From: Bacteroides pyogenes
Lineage (GTDB): Bacteria; Bacteroidota; Bacteroidia; Bacteroidales; Bacteroidaceae
NCBI RefSeq assembly: GCF_014196225.1
Contig: NZ_JACIDI010000003.1
Location: forward strand, 182,311 to 246,310
Length of the DNA stretch: 64,000 nt
Direction: 5' to 3'
Below are positions 1-8,485 of this stretch, piece after piece. Made by a program: the position numbers and the translations under genes. The stretch's first letter is position 1. Every line of letters starts with the position of its first letter. The notes beneath the pieces were generated by a model that saw nothing but the letters and a program-made list of their open reading frames with translations, had not been told where the DNA came from and ran no database searches.

Positions 1-64
1 TATCCACATAGAGATTTTTCAGAATCTCATGCAGGTTTCCCCAATCAACGGCTAACAACGTCAT
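1..64 (-). CDS. traJ: TraJ conjugation protein, N-terminal fragment
   Basis: The reading frame starts with ATG at 62-64, two bases past the traI stop, and runs off the window after about 21 codons (MTLLAVDWGNLHEIL...). The DNLHEIL-type start resembles TraJ of CTnDOT-like elements, a large polytopic membrane protein of the mating channel (VirB6-like). Its position directly after traI is the standard order. Only the first residues are visible, so the call rests on gene order and this short match. Confidence 0.6.
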   Translation of the reverse strand, partial: MTLLAVDWGNLHEILKNLYVD

Positions 65-66
65 AA

Positions 67-696
67 TTACCAGTATCTATCGTTAGCAGTTCCATACAAG
101 GCTATCACACGGTCGGTGTCGCTGATTTTCTTTGCCCGCAGATAAGACACGGATATATTTTTACGGGTATAGTAGGAAACCAAATTCCGGTAATTCAATA
201 CGGAATTATATGCTTTGTCTATCCGTTCCATACGTTCGGCATCGGTCATGGAAAGCCCGTTGATATTTACCACATTTTTAAGTTCGGTCAATACATCCGA
301 ACTTTCTTCCAGCAGTTTGGAATATCCGAAAGCAATGGCGTTGAGTTCTTCCGGTCGGAAGTTCTTATCCGATAACATTAGCTGGAAGTTGGTAACGTAT
401 ATATCAGTAATCTCACCCAGCAAAAGCACGGTTTTCTGTACTTTGCGGGCATCTTTCACTAAATTGTTTACCGATTTCAAGGCATCATAATATTGCTTGC
501 CTTGGTCGTACAATTTCTTGGTTTCCTTGAAAGTATCTACCGTATTGCCTACAATTTTTGAAGTCTGTGCAATTTCTTTGGTAGTATTGACAATACCCTG
601 AGCCAAATTTGTCGGGTCAATGACCGCCCATTGTGCGCTGGCGTTACCTGCAAACAGGCAGAGTGCCACGACTAACATCATTATTTTTGTTTTCAT
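67..696 (-). CDS. traI: TraI conjugative transposon protein (DUF4141)
   Basis: This 209-residue protein has a clear signal peptide (MKTKIMMLVVALCLFAGNASA), so it is exported to the periplasm. The mature part is mostly helical with heptad-like stretches (IAQTSKIVGNTVDTFKETKK and onwards), as expected for DUF4141/TraI of Bacteroidales conjugative transposons. It sits between the DUF3876 lipoprotein and traJ, the usual CTnDOT order. The family is needed for transfer, probably as a VirB5-like component, but its biochemical role is not established. Gene order plus fold type make the call firm. Confidence 0.85.
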   Translation of the reverse strand: MKTKIMMLVVALCLFAGNASAQWAVIDPTNLAQGIVNTTKEIAQTSKIVGNTVDTFKETKKLYDQGKQYYDALKSVNNLVKDARKVQKTVLLLGEITDIYVTNFQLMLSDKNFRPEELNAIAFGYSKLLEESSDVLTELKNVVNINGLSMTDAERMERIDKAYNSVLNYRNLVSYYTRKNISVSYLRAKKISDTDRVIALYGTANDRYW

Positions 697-700
697 CGCT

Positions 701-1057
701 TTAATTTTTTGATTGTTTTTTACTTCTTACATATTCACCGCCGGAGGATAATAGTATCCGGTCGGTTTCACTATCATAGCTTACCAGTATGGAAAATCCT
801 GTTTCGATAAACAGGTATCCGTCCTTTTCTATGATTTGATAGGTTTCCGCACGGGTTTCACCCCTGCGGGTTCTTCGTTGCATGGTTACTTTATAGCCAT
901 CCGCACTTTCAAAGACCGTGAATGATGGTCGGTTTGTAACGCTTTCCCAATGACCGCACATGGCTTTCAGTCGGTCGGCGTTTGTTTCTTTGCAGGAAGA
1001 CAAAGCCAGTAGAATAGCACAGAGAAGCACCGGGAAGATGATTTTTATTTGTTTCAT
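701..1057 (-). CDS. DUF3876-type conjugation lipoprotein
   Basis: This 118-residue protein begins with a lipoprotein signal (hydrophobic stretch then LALSSC, lipidated Cys near residue 22). The rest is a small beta-rich domain with alternating hydrophobic strands (YLFIETGFSILVSYD). A lipoprotein of this kind lies between traG and traI in CTnDOT-family elements and is usually assigned to DUF3876. It probably anchors in the envelope near the mating apparatus. Its function is not known. Confidence 0.7.
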   Translation of the reverse strand: MKQIKIIFPVLLCAILLALSSCKETNADRLKAMCGHWESVTNRPSFTVFESADGYKVTMQRRTRRGETRAETYQIIEKDGYLFIETGFSILVSYDSETDRILLSSGGEYVRSKKQSKN

Positions 1058-1069
1058 ATTGATTTGATT

Positions 1070-3571
1070 TTAATTAGGATTACGCTTGCTTTCGGCAAGC
1101 TGTTTAATAGCTAACTCAAGGTCGCCATCCAGCCTATCGGCAAGTTGGAACAGTTCGAGTTTTTCAGTTTCTTCCGTTGTAAATGCGTAATACTCTTCCA
1201 AACTCACTTCTGTGGCATATACAGCCGACTGTACGCCACCCAGTCCTATCCATACTTCTTTGTACTTCCGTCCCGGATGGTTCGCCATGTTGATGGAAAG
1301 TATTTGCGCTTTTTCTTTGTCGGTCAAACCCAGCATCGCTTGTATGCTATCGAACTTGTTCATGTATTTGCGCTGGTCGAGCAGGATTTTACAGTCGGAG
1401 TTCGTTATGATGGATTCTTTCACAATGGGAGAATGGACAATATCGTCCACTTCCTGCGTTACCACCACCGCTTCGCCGAAGTATTTACGCACCGTTTTGA
1501 ACAGGTATTTCAGGTAATGTGCCATGCTATCTTTGGCGATAGCCTTCCACGCTTCTTCCAAAAGCAGCATCTTACGGATACCCTTTAACCGCCTCATTTT
1601 GTTAATGAAAACTTCCATCAAAATGATTGTAACCACAGGGAAAAGTACGGGGTTATCTTTGATGGCATCTACCTCAAAAACGATGAAGCGTTTGTTCAAC
1701 AAGTCCAGTTCCTTATCCGAGTTCAACAGGTAATCGTATTCGCCACCTTTATAGAAAGGTTGCAACACGAATAGGAAATTATCAATATCGAAATCCTTTT
1801 CCCTGACATTCTGTTCGTTCAGATTATTCCGGTATTCATTTTTGATAAATTCGTAAAAGGAATTAAAACTGGGTACGATGGACTTATCCTGTGTAATCCG
1901 GTTAATAAAATCGCTTACAGCATTGGACAAGGCAACGCTTTCCGCCCCGGTGGGTTTTTCATGCTCCTGTTTCCACAAGGTCAGGATAAGCGTTTTGATG
2001 GATTCCCGCTTCTCAATATCGAAGACATTATCTTCGGTATAGAATGGATTAAATGAAATCGGGTTATCTTCGGTATATGTAAAATACACGCCGTCTTTCC
2101 CGCCAGTTTTCCGGTGGATTAATTCGCATAATCCCTGATAGGAATTTCCGGTATCCACTAACAGGACGTGTGTTCCCTGTTCGTAATACTGGCGTACCAT
2201 GTGGTTGGTAAAAAAGGATTTTCCACTTCCGCTCGGCCCAAGAATGAATTTATTACGATTCGTAATAATTCCTTTTTTCATGGGCAAATCGGAAATATCA
2301 ATATGAAGCGGTTTTCCGGTAAGCCTGTCCACCATCTTAATCCCGAACGGGCTGGGTGATGATTGGTAGTTCGTTTCTTCCGTGAAGAAGCACAAAGCCT
2401 GTTCAATAAATGTAAAGAAGGATTCTTCCGCCGGAAAGTCGGCTTCATTGCCGGGGATACCCGCCCAGTAAAGGGTCGGGGTATCCGTTGTATTGTGGCG
2501 AGGCTTGCACTCCATCAAGGCAAGCTGGCTTCCCACATCATTTTTGATATGCTTTAATTCTTCCTTATCATCCGCCCATGCCATTACATTGCAATGGCAG
2601 CGAACAGAGGTCAAACCCTGACTGTGCGCTTCGTTCAGGTATTCCTCTATCCACTCTTTGTTCACCTGATTGGAACGGCTGTATTTGGACAGCGAGTGCA
2701 TATTACGGGCTTGCTTCTCAAAGCGTTTTAGGTTCTCCGCATGGTCGTCTATAAAGATATACTGGTTATAGATATGGTTACAGGAAAGCAATACACCCAC
2801 AGGCGAAGCGAACGACAAACGGCAGTCGCTACGGTCGGTGGACAGCTTTTCGTAACGGGAATCAGTAGTAACCGCACCCGGCAGGTCTTCCACATCCGAA
2901 AGCGTATGCAAGCATAAAATATTATCGCCGATACGCATATCTTCGGGGTTCAGTTGCATATCCAGTAGTGTAGTCGTATCACTTTGCGACAGGGAAAAGT
3001 ATTTTTCAATAATCCCAGCTTTTTCCGGCGTTCCGGTAATATCATCCGAAGTCAGACGGGTAAGGGTGATAAATCCCGAATCGTTCATTATCCGTTCAAA
3101 CTGACCGACCGATTCCAAAAACTTCGTTACTGTTTCCTTATCCTGAATTTCCTTTGGAATGATGAAGCCACGGCAAAGCGTATTAAAATTACTTTGGGTA
3201 CGGCTTCTTTCCTTTGTGGTTTTTGTCAGGAACAGGTAACAGGTATGATTCAGGAAAGGTCTTTCATTGAAATGCCGTTCAAAACTACGGGACAAGAAAC
3301 TTAACCCATTCTTTTGGATTTCAGGGGTATAGTTTTCTTTGATAAACCAGTCCTGTTTATGTACAATACTATAATCGGGTAATACCTTGATTGCCTTATG
3401 CCAAGCGGAATGTATCGCTTCGTATTCGACCCCGGTAACAGTGAACAGTTCGGGCAGTTCTACCCGGAACGCCACCGTAACATCGGCATCCTTACTGATG
3501 ATACAATCGTGTTCGGCTGCCAGCAGGGGAAATTTGCTTTCCAATGTGGCTGCTTTTAATATATTCCTCAT
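1070..3571 (-). CDS. traG: TraG family conjugative transposon ATPase (VirB4-like)
   Basis: This 833-residue protein is the type IV secretion ATPase that powers assembly of the mating channel at the inner membrane. Walker A is GPSGSGKS at residues 445-452, and a Walker B-like LLLEEAWK follows near residue 665. The long N-terminal half is the VirB4/CagE-type domain. Length matches the Bacteroidales TraG family (about 830). The stop of traF overlaps the start of traG by four bases (3568-3571), so the two are likely translationally coupled. No damage is visible. Confidence 0.93.
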   Translation of the reverse strand: MRNILKAATLESKFPLLAAEHDCIISKDADVTVAFRVELPELFTVTGVEYEAIHSAWHKAIKVLPDYSIVHKQDWFIKENYTPEIQKNGLSFLSRSFERHFNERPFLNHTCYLFLTKTTKERSRTQSNFNTLCRGFIIPKEIQDKETVTKFLESVGQFERIMNDSGFITLTRLTSDDITGTPEKAGIIEKYFSLSQSDTTTLLDMQLNPEDMRIGDNILCLHTLSDVEDLPGAVTTDSRYEKLSTDRSDCRLSFASPVGVLLSCNHIYNQYIFIDDHAENLKRFEKQARNMHSLSKYSRSNQVNKEWIEEYLNEAHSQGLTSVRCHCNVMAWADDKEELKHIKNDVGSQLALMECKPRHNTTDTPTLYWAGIPGNEADFPAEESFFTFIEQALCFFTEETNYQSSPSPFGIKMVDRLTGKPLHIDISDLPMKKGIITNRNKFILGPSGSGKSFFTNHMVRQYYEQGTHVLLVDTGNSYQGLCELIHRKTGGKDGVYFTYTEDNPISFNPFYTEDNVFDIEKRESIKTLILTLWKQEHEKPTGAESVALSNAVSDFINRITQDKSIVPSFNSFYEFIKNEYRNNLNEQNVREKDFDIDNFLFVLQPFYKGGEYDYLLNSDKELDLLNKRFIVFEVDAIKDNPVLFPVVTIILMEVFINKMRRLKGIRKMLLLEEAWKAIAKDSMAHYLKYLFKTVRKYFGEAVVVTQEVDDIVHSPIVKESIITNSDCKILLDQRKYMNKFDSIQAMLGLTDKEKAQILSINMANHPGRKYKEVWIGLGGVQSAVYATEVSLEEYYAFTTEETEKLELFQLADRLDGDLELAIKQLAESKRNPN

Positions 3572-3897
3572 GCGTTCTTCTGTCTTTTATAGGTGAATAA
3601 TCGGGGGATAGCCCGGCGGTTGATGATATATCGGGGATGGCTTCTGCGGGCGGTTACTTTCATAAGACCGTGTGTGCCGTATTTGTCATTCAGCATAAAA
3701 GTGAAGTACACAAGAGCCGAAGCCGCTACGACCCCGAACCCGATGCAAACCCACTGGTTTATACCTATCATGTAAAGAATGATGAACAATACGAAGACGG
3801 CAAGTAGCCCGCCTGCAAAAATGAAAAGGTATTGGCTGCGAAGCCCTTTGAACTCCGCAGGTTTTCCAATCCCCCTGTTAATTGAATAGCTAATCAT
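3568..3897 (-). CDS. traF: TraF conjugation membrane protein (DUF4133)
   Basis: This is a small inner-membrane protein with two transmembrane helices near residues 25-45 and 50-70, in the style of VirB3. The open frame extends upstream to 3972. The family start, a short polar N-terminus followed by YSINRGIGKP, points to the ATG at 3895-3897 (MISYSINRG), giving 109 residues. That start also avoids a long overlap with traE, which ends at 3909. It forms the usual traE-traF-traG block and overlaps traG by four bases. Confidence 0.85.
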   Translation of the reverse strand: MISYSINRGIGKPAEFKGLRSQYLFIFAGGLLAVFVLFIILYMIGINQWVCIGFGVVAASALVYFTFMLNDKYGTHGLMKVTARRSHPRYIINRRAIPRLFTYKRQKNA

Positions 3898-3908
3898 AAC
3901 ACCTATGA

Positions 3909-4205
3909 TTACAGGAAGAATGAACGAAGGATGGTAGCAGCCACAATCAGGAAGATACAAGCCCCGAACCACGAAGCTGCGGTTTTACTTGTATCCGGGT
4001 CGCCTGAACTGAACTTGTTATACACCTTTACACCCCCAATCAAACCAACGACAGCACCGATGGCATACACCAACTTTGTCGCCGGGTCAAAATAGCTGGT
4101 AACCATGTTTGTAGCTTCTGTAATACCACCTACGCCGTTGCCCTGTGCAAATGCGGAAGTTGCAGCCAAGACGATGGCTGCGGAAAGAAATATTTTCTTT
4201 TTCAT
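3909..4205 (-). CDS. traE: TraE conjugation pilin-like protein (DUF4134)
   Basis: This 98-residue protein has an N-terminal signal sequence cleaved after about residue 20 (AFAQG), followed by two hydrophobic segments separated by a short charged loop with DPDTS. This is the VirB2-like architecture of DUF4134/TraE in Bacteroidales conjugative transposons, so it may be the pilus or channel subunit. It is the first gene of the compact traE-F-G block. A 162-base gap separates it from the upstream TraD-like gene. Confidence 0.85.
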   Translation of the reverse strand: MKKKIFLSAAIVLAATSAFAQGNGVGGITEATNMVTSYFDPATKLVYAIGAVVGLIGGVKVYNKFSSGDPDTSKTAASWFGACIFLIVAATILRSFFL

Positions 4206-4268
4206 TATAAACTTGATTTTATGATGCCGGAAAGCGGGTGGATAGTCCGCTATTCCGGCGGGATTAAT

Positions 4269-4290
4269 AATTGAGAATTTTTGTGGTTGG
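4269..4290 (+). repeat. 22-bp motif, copy 1 (tra region)
   Basis: The sequence AATTGAGAATTTTTGTGGTT plus GG at this place is 20/22 identical to 17168-17189 downstream of topB. Here it lies in the gap between the TraD-like gene and traE, antisense to the tra operon. Two copies of the same non-coding motif in one ICE suggest a shared regulatory or structural role, but none is known. Confidence 0.6.
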
Positions 4291-4367
4291 TCTTCTGACC
4301 TTTTTTGAATGGTTAAGCCCAGCTAACCGTAATCTTTTTCTTTCATACCTGATTCGTTTTAAAGGTT

Positions 4368-4970
4368 CTACATATAGTCGTTCATATCGAACGCCTGTAA
4401 ATCTTCGGGGCTGGCTTCGTTTGGCGGGGCGATAAATACAGCATCGTATTTACCCAGCATTTCCGCCACCCGTACCATGCCCCCGTTTATCTGTTCCATC
4501 ATTGTGTCGTACAGGCTGGTTTGTTGCATAACCGACAAGGTTTGCAGGGCTTTCCGTTCCTCTTCTTCCGGGGCTTCCTGCTCCCTGACGACCTGTACCG
4601 CTTGTGCCATTTCTTCAAAGGAGATACCCCGTGCCGACTGACCTTCACCGCCAGTGATAAGTGCGATTTCTTCTGCTTCCAGTTCATCTTCATACTTCAT
4701 TTCAAATTCAACATCCATCGGCTGCGGGGTGTCTTCCGTGTCATCCGGGGCAAATATAGAAGCATTATCAACCCCTTTAGAAAACTGGCTTTCAGTGTCT
4801 TCGTATGGCGTTACTTGTCTTAACCGGAAAGTTGTTTTACCTACGACAGCCTTTTCGTTTTTACGGTTGCCGGGGCTTTCGGAAGAGGAACTGTTTGCTT
4901 CCTTCCTGAACCGAAAAAACAGGACGAGGTAATAAAGGACAACCCCAGCTATCATTAATTTTAGTATCAT
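4368..4970 (-). CDS. TraD-like conjugal transfer protein
   Basis: This 200-residue protein has one N-terminal membrane segment (LKLMIAGVVLYYLVLFF) followed by a basic stretch and then a long acidic, low-complexity region rich in Glu and Asp (residues 75-150). Its place between the DUF3408 gene and traE matches the TraD slot of CTnDOT-like operons. The four-base overlap with the upstream gene (4967-4970) indicates one transcript. The family call is by position and architecture only, and no enzymatic motif is seen. Confidence 0.55.
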   Translation of the reverse strand: MILKLMIAGVVLYYLVLFFRFRKEANSSSSESPGNRKNEKAVVGKTTFRLRQVTPYEDTESQFSKGVDNASIFAPDDTEDTPQPMDVEFEMKYEDELEAEEIALITGGEGQSARGISFEEMAQAVQVVREQEAPEEEERKALQTLSVMQQTSLYDTMMEQINGGMVRVAEMLGKYDAVFIAPPNEASPEDLQAFDMNDYM

Positions 4971-5401
4971 ATCGGGCTTTCAAAAGTTTTCTTATACAGT
5001 TCGTTGATTTCGTCCTGATACTGGTCGAAGTGATTCAGGATAATTGTTTCCACATAGCTGCTTACAGTCGCTTTTCGTTCACCGATAACCATTACTATTT
5101 TCATAAGCTTTTCATGGGTGGAACGACTTACATATATCGGCTGGCGGTCGGGAAGTTCCATTTTCTGAAAATAGGTTTCCCGGTAATCGGCAGGGGTACT
5201 TTTCTTCCGGCGGGTAGTTTCCCGGATGGTTTTTGCTTCCGGTTGCCGGACAGGTTCTACCACAGTTTCCTGTCTTACTTCCGGCGTATCCGGTTCTTTA
5301 CTTACTGTTTTAGGTGAAATTTCCTGTTTCATGGGTAAACCCTGTGAAATGATTTCTTTCATAAAATCTTCATCCACCTGTACTTTTTCCTGTTTTGCCA
5401 T
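4967..5401 (-). CDS. DUF3408-type conjugation protein (TraB slot)
   Basis: This 144-residue protein has a polar, charged N-terminal half and a C-terminal segment (residues 90-140: PIYVSRSTHEKLMKIVMVIG, then SSYVETIILNHFD) that looks like a ribbon-helix-helix fold. DUF3408 proteins in this position are found in almost all CTnDOT-like elements, right after the ParA protein. It may act as the DNA-binding partner of ParA. It starts one base after the parA stop and overlaps the next gene by four bases. Confidence 0.75.
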   Translation of the reverse strand: MAKQEKVQVDEDFMKEIISQGLPMKQEISPKTVSKEPDTPEVRQETVVEPVRQPEAKTIRETTRRKKSTPADYRETYFQKMELPDRQPIYVSRSTHEKLMKIVMVIGERKATVSSYVETIILNHFDQYQDEINELYKKTFESPI

Positions 5402-5402
5402 A

Positions 5403-6167
5403 TTAGTATAGTTTTATAATGTATCCTATTTCAGCCACCAACTCTTCAAGGTTGCTGCCTTTTATCATTCGCTTATCCGCAGGGAACAGAGTGGAACGGA
5501 AGACAGAAGTTTTATCACCGGACAGTTCCTTTTTGTAGCGTTTGGTATCCGGGATAAAGGTTTTCATAAGGGGTAATTTCAGTTCGCCGATAGTATTTTC
5601 ATAAATTCTATACAAGTCGGTTTTCTCCCTGCCATCGACCTGATTCCAAAATAGGTGCAAACCTTGTATCCGGTAAGCTTCATTCTGTACCAGCAGGTTG
5701 TTTACCGTCATAGCGAATGAAAGACTGCTTTCCAGTACCACCCGGTCGGCGGTAATCGGTGTAAAGATGTAGTCCATAGAAGCCAGCGAACTGATAATAC
5801 CTTCGCTGTTCACCGTTCCCGGCAGGTCGAAAAAGACCACATCCATTTCCATCGGCTCTGTTTTCAGGAACTCTTCGGCTGTACTGATGGCAGCTTCGGG
5901 AGTGCTGCACAAGACCGGATAGGCTTTCTTTCCCAATGCTTTGAACTGATTAAAGGCAAGCACCTTGTAATTGGTATCATTGTTTACCTGTTCACCGTCC
6001 CGTTTACGCATGGCACTGATACTGTGCTGCGGGTAGTCGCAATCGACAACCGCTACATTGTAGCCTTTCAGGTAATAGAGATAGCTTGCCACCAATACCG
6101 TGAAAGTGGTTTTACCGACCCCGCCCTTTTGGGTGGAGAAGGCTACGAATAATGTTTCTTTCTTCAT
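5403..6167 (-). CDS. traA: ParA family ATPase, first gene of the tra operon
   Basis: This 254-residue protein has the deviant Walker A of ParA/MinD ATPases (KGGVGKTT, residues 14-21), a switch-like VVDCDYPQHS near residue 42 and VVFFDLPGT near residue 112. ParA proteins at this place in CTnDOT-like elements are called TraA. The role may be regulation or maintenance of the excised circle rather than channel assembly. It is the first gene of the leftward tra operon, downstream of the long gap shared with mobA. Confidence 0.85.
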   Translation of the reverse strand: MKKETLFVAFSTQKGGVGKTTFTVLVASYLYYLKGYNVAVVDCDYPQHSISAMRKRDGEQVNNDTNYKVLAFNQFKALGKKAYPVLCSTPEAAISTAEEFLKTEPMEMDVVFFDLPGTVNSEGIISSLASMDYIFTPITADRVVLESSLSFAMTVNNLLVQNEAYRIQGLHLFWNQVDGREKTDLYRIYENTIGELKLPLMKTFIPDTKRYKKELSGDKTSVFRSTLFPADKRMIKGSNLEELVAEIGYIIKLY

Positions 6168-6624
6168 GTCTTTAATTCTTTATTGTTTTACTTCATTATT
6201 GATTGACTGCTTCATTCTGTGCAGTATTGATTTCCATATTGTTATCTGTAATTCAATCTGTCTTTATCGACTTGCAGACATATTGTTTTATTGATTGCTT
6301 GAAATATTGATTTCAGTATTTCTTGCTTTCTTGAAATCAGTAAACCAGTCTTTCCATATTGCCCGGTTCATTCCAATATTTCTATCGGTATTTACCGCTT
6401 TACTTATCTATTTCAATACTGATTCTGACCGCAAATAAATGGAGAAAAACCGTCCGTTTTTGAAAGTGGCTTCGTATGGCTTTAGATGGCTTCGCTTGTC
6501 CTATAATGTGCTATGGCACAGCATAATTAATCCCTGTTACTTTGCACCGGAATCTTATTTGAACCGATAAAAAGGCATCCGTTCAATAGCTTCCCGGAGT
6601 TCATTTATCTTATGGCTAACTGCT

Positions 6625-6650
6625 AATCCGTCCCATGACGGATTTTATTT
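6625..6650 (+). terminator. Stem-loop followed by a T-rich tract
   Basis: AATCCGTC pairs with GACGGATT across a 4-base loop, followed by TTATTT. It could be a weak terminator reading rightward or part of the transfer origin. It lies 130 bases before mobA. Confidence 0.4.
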
Positions 6651-6708
6651 GCGCCGTGCAAATAGCAAGGTGTGTTCTGCGCAGCTTGAAATTCTTTCAG
6701 CAGCTTAG

Positions 6709-6739
6709 AACCCCTTGCCCGGACAAGCCGGGATGGGTT
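6709..6739. promoter_or_regulatory. Nested hairpin before mobA, oriT candidate
   Basis: Inner arms CCCGG (6718-6722) and CCGGG (6728-6732) and outer arms AACCC (6709-6713) and GGGTT (6735-6739) form a two-tier stem about 40 bases before mobA. Relaxase recognition sites are often hairpins close to the mob genes. The nick site cannot be read from the sequence alone. Confidence 0.4.
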
Positions 6740-6776
6740 GTACTCCGAAGTCGTAAACCCTTAAAAAAATAATGGT

Positions 6777-7214
6777 ATGGGAAAAGAAAAAACGAATGTG
6801 CCACAATCCGGTGGCAAAGGACGAAAGCCAAAGGCAGACCCGGCAGTTTTCCGGTATTCGGTCAGCTTCAATGCAACTGACCATGCCCGTTTTTTGGCTC
6901 TTTTTGAACAGTCCGGTATGCGGACGAAAGCGCATTTTATCACAGAAAGAATCTTTGGCGGTTCATTCAAAGTGATAAAAATTGATAAGGCAGCAGTCGA
7001 TTATTACACACGCCTGACAACTTTTTACGCTCAATTCCGGGCAATAGGCGTGAACTATAATCAGATTGTGAAGGCTCTGAATACCAATTTTACCGAAAAG
7101 AAAGCCCTTTCTTTTCTCTATAAATTGGAAAAGGCGACCGAAGAACTGGTGGTATTAAGCCGGAAAATTATCGAACTCACACAGGAATTTGAACAGCGAT
7201 GGTTGCAAAAATAA
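6777..7214 (+). CDS. mobA: MobA mobilization accessory protein
   Basis: This 145-residue basic protein resembles the Bacteroidales conjugal transfer protein MobA: a Lys/Gly-rich start, a ribbon-helix-helix-like part (YRYSVSFNATDHARFLALFEQSG, residues 26-49), then the mobilization-family signature YAQFRAIGVNYNQIVKALN near residues 79-98. It probably binds oriT and helps the relaxase. Its end overlaps mobB by 16 bases, so the two are co-translated. Confidence 0.85.
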   Translation: MGKEKTNVPQSGGKGRKPKADPAVFRYSVSFNATDHARFLALFEQSGMRTKAHFITERIFGGSFKVIKIDKAAVDYYTRLTTFYAQFRAIGVNYNQIVKALNTNFTEKKALSFLYKLEKATEELVVLSRKIIELTQEFEQRWLQK

Positions 7215-8461
7215 ATGTGGGAAGTTCGCTTTTCGGTGCGCTGGCATACAATCAGAATAAGGTTGATGAAGAACAAGGCAAGGTACTTTTCAGCAACCGG
7301 ATGTTTGAAAGTGAAGATGGTAATTTCAACATCCAGCGTTGCATGGAAAGTTTTGAAATGCACCTGCCCCAAGACATCAAAACCGAAAAGCCCATAATCC
7401 ATATATCCCTGAATCCGCACCCGGACGATAAACTTTCGGATGAACAGCTATCGGAGATTGCACAGGAATATATGGAGAAGCTGGGCTATGGGAATCAGCC
7501 CTACATGGTTTACAAGCATGAAGACATCGACCGTCACCACCTGCATATCGTATCCCTGCGGGTGGACGAGAACGGCAAAAAACTGAATGATAAGTTTGAA
7601 CATCGCCGGAGCAAGGATATTACACGGGAACTGGAAGCAAAATATGGTCTGCATCCTGCCGAAAAGAAACAACAGCAGGAACACCACCAGTTCCGAAAGG
7701 TCGATTATGCTGCGGGTGATGTAAAGCACCAGCTTTCCAATACGGTTAAAGGCGTAGTAAACACTTACCAGTTCCAAAGTATCGGGGAACTGAATACTCT
7801 GTTATCAATTTATAATGTACGTGCGGAAGAAGTTAAAGGTGAAATCCGTGGCAAGGCGTATAACGGTATAGTTTATTCCGCAACCGATGATAAAGGCGAA
7901 AAGCTGGGTAATCCTATCAAGTCTTCCCGGCTGGGTAAGTCGGTCGGTTATGAAGCATTGGAACGCAGGATAGGACAATCAGCAATCAAATGGAAAGACG
8001 GTAAACTGAAAGCCAATATCAAAGGTCGGGTAAGCGAAGCATTGAAAGCTTCCGGCTCAAAGGAACAATTTGAAAAAAAACTGAAAGAAAAAGGTATTGA
8101 AGTCGTATTCCGACAGAACCCGGAAGGGCGTATCTATGGTGCAACATTTATCGACCACGAAAACAAAGCCGTCCTGAACGGCTCTCGTTTAGGAAAAGAA
8201 TTTTCAGCCAATGTATTTAATGACCTGTTTAGAGAATCCCATGTAAACGAGGGACACACAAAACAGGCTGTTCCAAAAGAACCGTTCACACCTTCGGCAG
8301 AACCTTTCGTGCCGTCAGAACGGCAATCCGAAAGCAGAGAATCTACAATCGGAAGCCTTTTCAGTATCCTGCCCGGTGGCAGCGATTCATCGGCTGGGAA
8401 TGATAAAGCCCCGCCAACTCCTAAGAAAAAGAAAAAACGCCGTTACGGACGGCAGATGTAA
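7199..8461 (+). CDS. mobB: MobB relaxase (MobP-type)
   Basis: This 420-residue protein is the relaxase that nicks oriT and stays bound to the transferred strand. The relaxase domain is N-terminal, with HISLNPHPDDKLSD at about residue 66 and the metal-binding signature HEDIDRHHLHIVSLRVDENG around residues 106-126. The C-terminal 80 residues are polar and Pro/Lys-rich and end in KKKKKRRYGRQM, which may be a docking tail. It overlaps mobA by 16 bases and is followed 24 bases later by the coupling protein. Confidence 0.92.
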   Translation: MVAKINVGSSLFGALAYNQNKVDEEQGKVLFSNRMFESEDGNFNIQRCMESFEMHLPQDIKTEKPIIHISLNPHPDDKLSDEQLSEIAQEYMEKLGYGNQPYMVYKHEDIDRHHLHIVSLRVDENGKKLNDKFEHRRSKDITRELEAKYGLHPAEKKQQQEHHQFRKVDYAAGDVKHQLSNTVKGVVNTYQFQSIGELNTLLSIYNVRAEEVKGEIRGKAYNGIVYSATDDKGEKLGNPIKSSRLGKSVGYEALERRIGQSAIKWKDGKLKANIKGRVSEALKASGSKEQFEKKLKEKGIEVVFRQNPEGRIYGATFIDHENKAVLNGSRLGKEFSANVFNDLFRESHVNEGHTKQAVPKEPFTPSAEPFVPSERQSESRESTIGSLFSILPGGSDSSAGNDKAPPTPKKKKKRRYGRQM

Positions 8462-8485
8462 TAACAATCTAAAAAAGAATCAATT

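Larger units (their letters stand above)
6168..6776. other. Divergent intergenic region, candidate oriT and tra/mob promoters
   Basis: This is 609 bases without a gene, between the start of the ParA gene and mobA. The left half (6180-6420) is AT-rich with many near-copies of ATTGATTT or CCATATT. The right half holds three hairpins: GTGCTATGGCAC near 6510, the 8-bp stem at 6625-6644, and a nested stem at 6709-6739. In relatives the transfer origin lies beside the mob genes, so an oriT here is likely but inferred. Confidence 0.5.

Noticed and set aside
3898..3972. Longer start for TraF
   Set aside because: It would overlap traE by over 60 bases; the family start YSINRGIGKP supports ATG 3895-3897.
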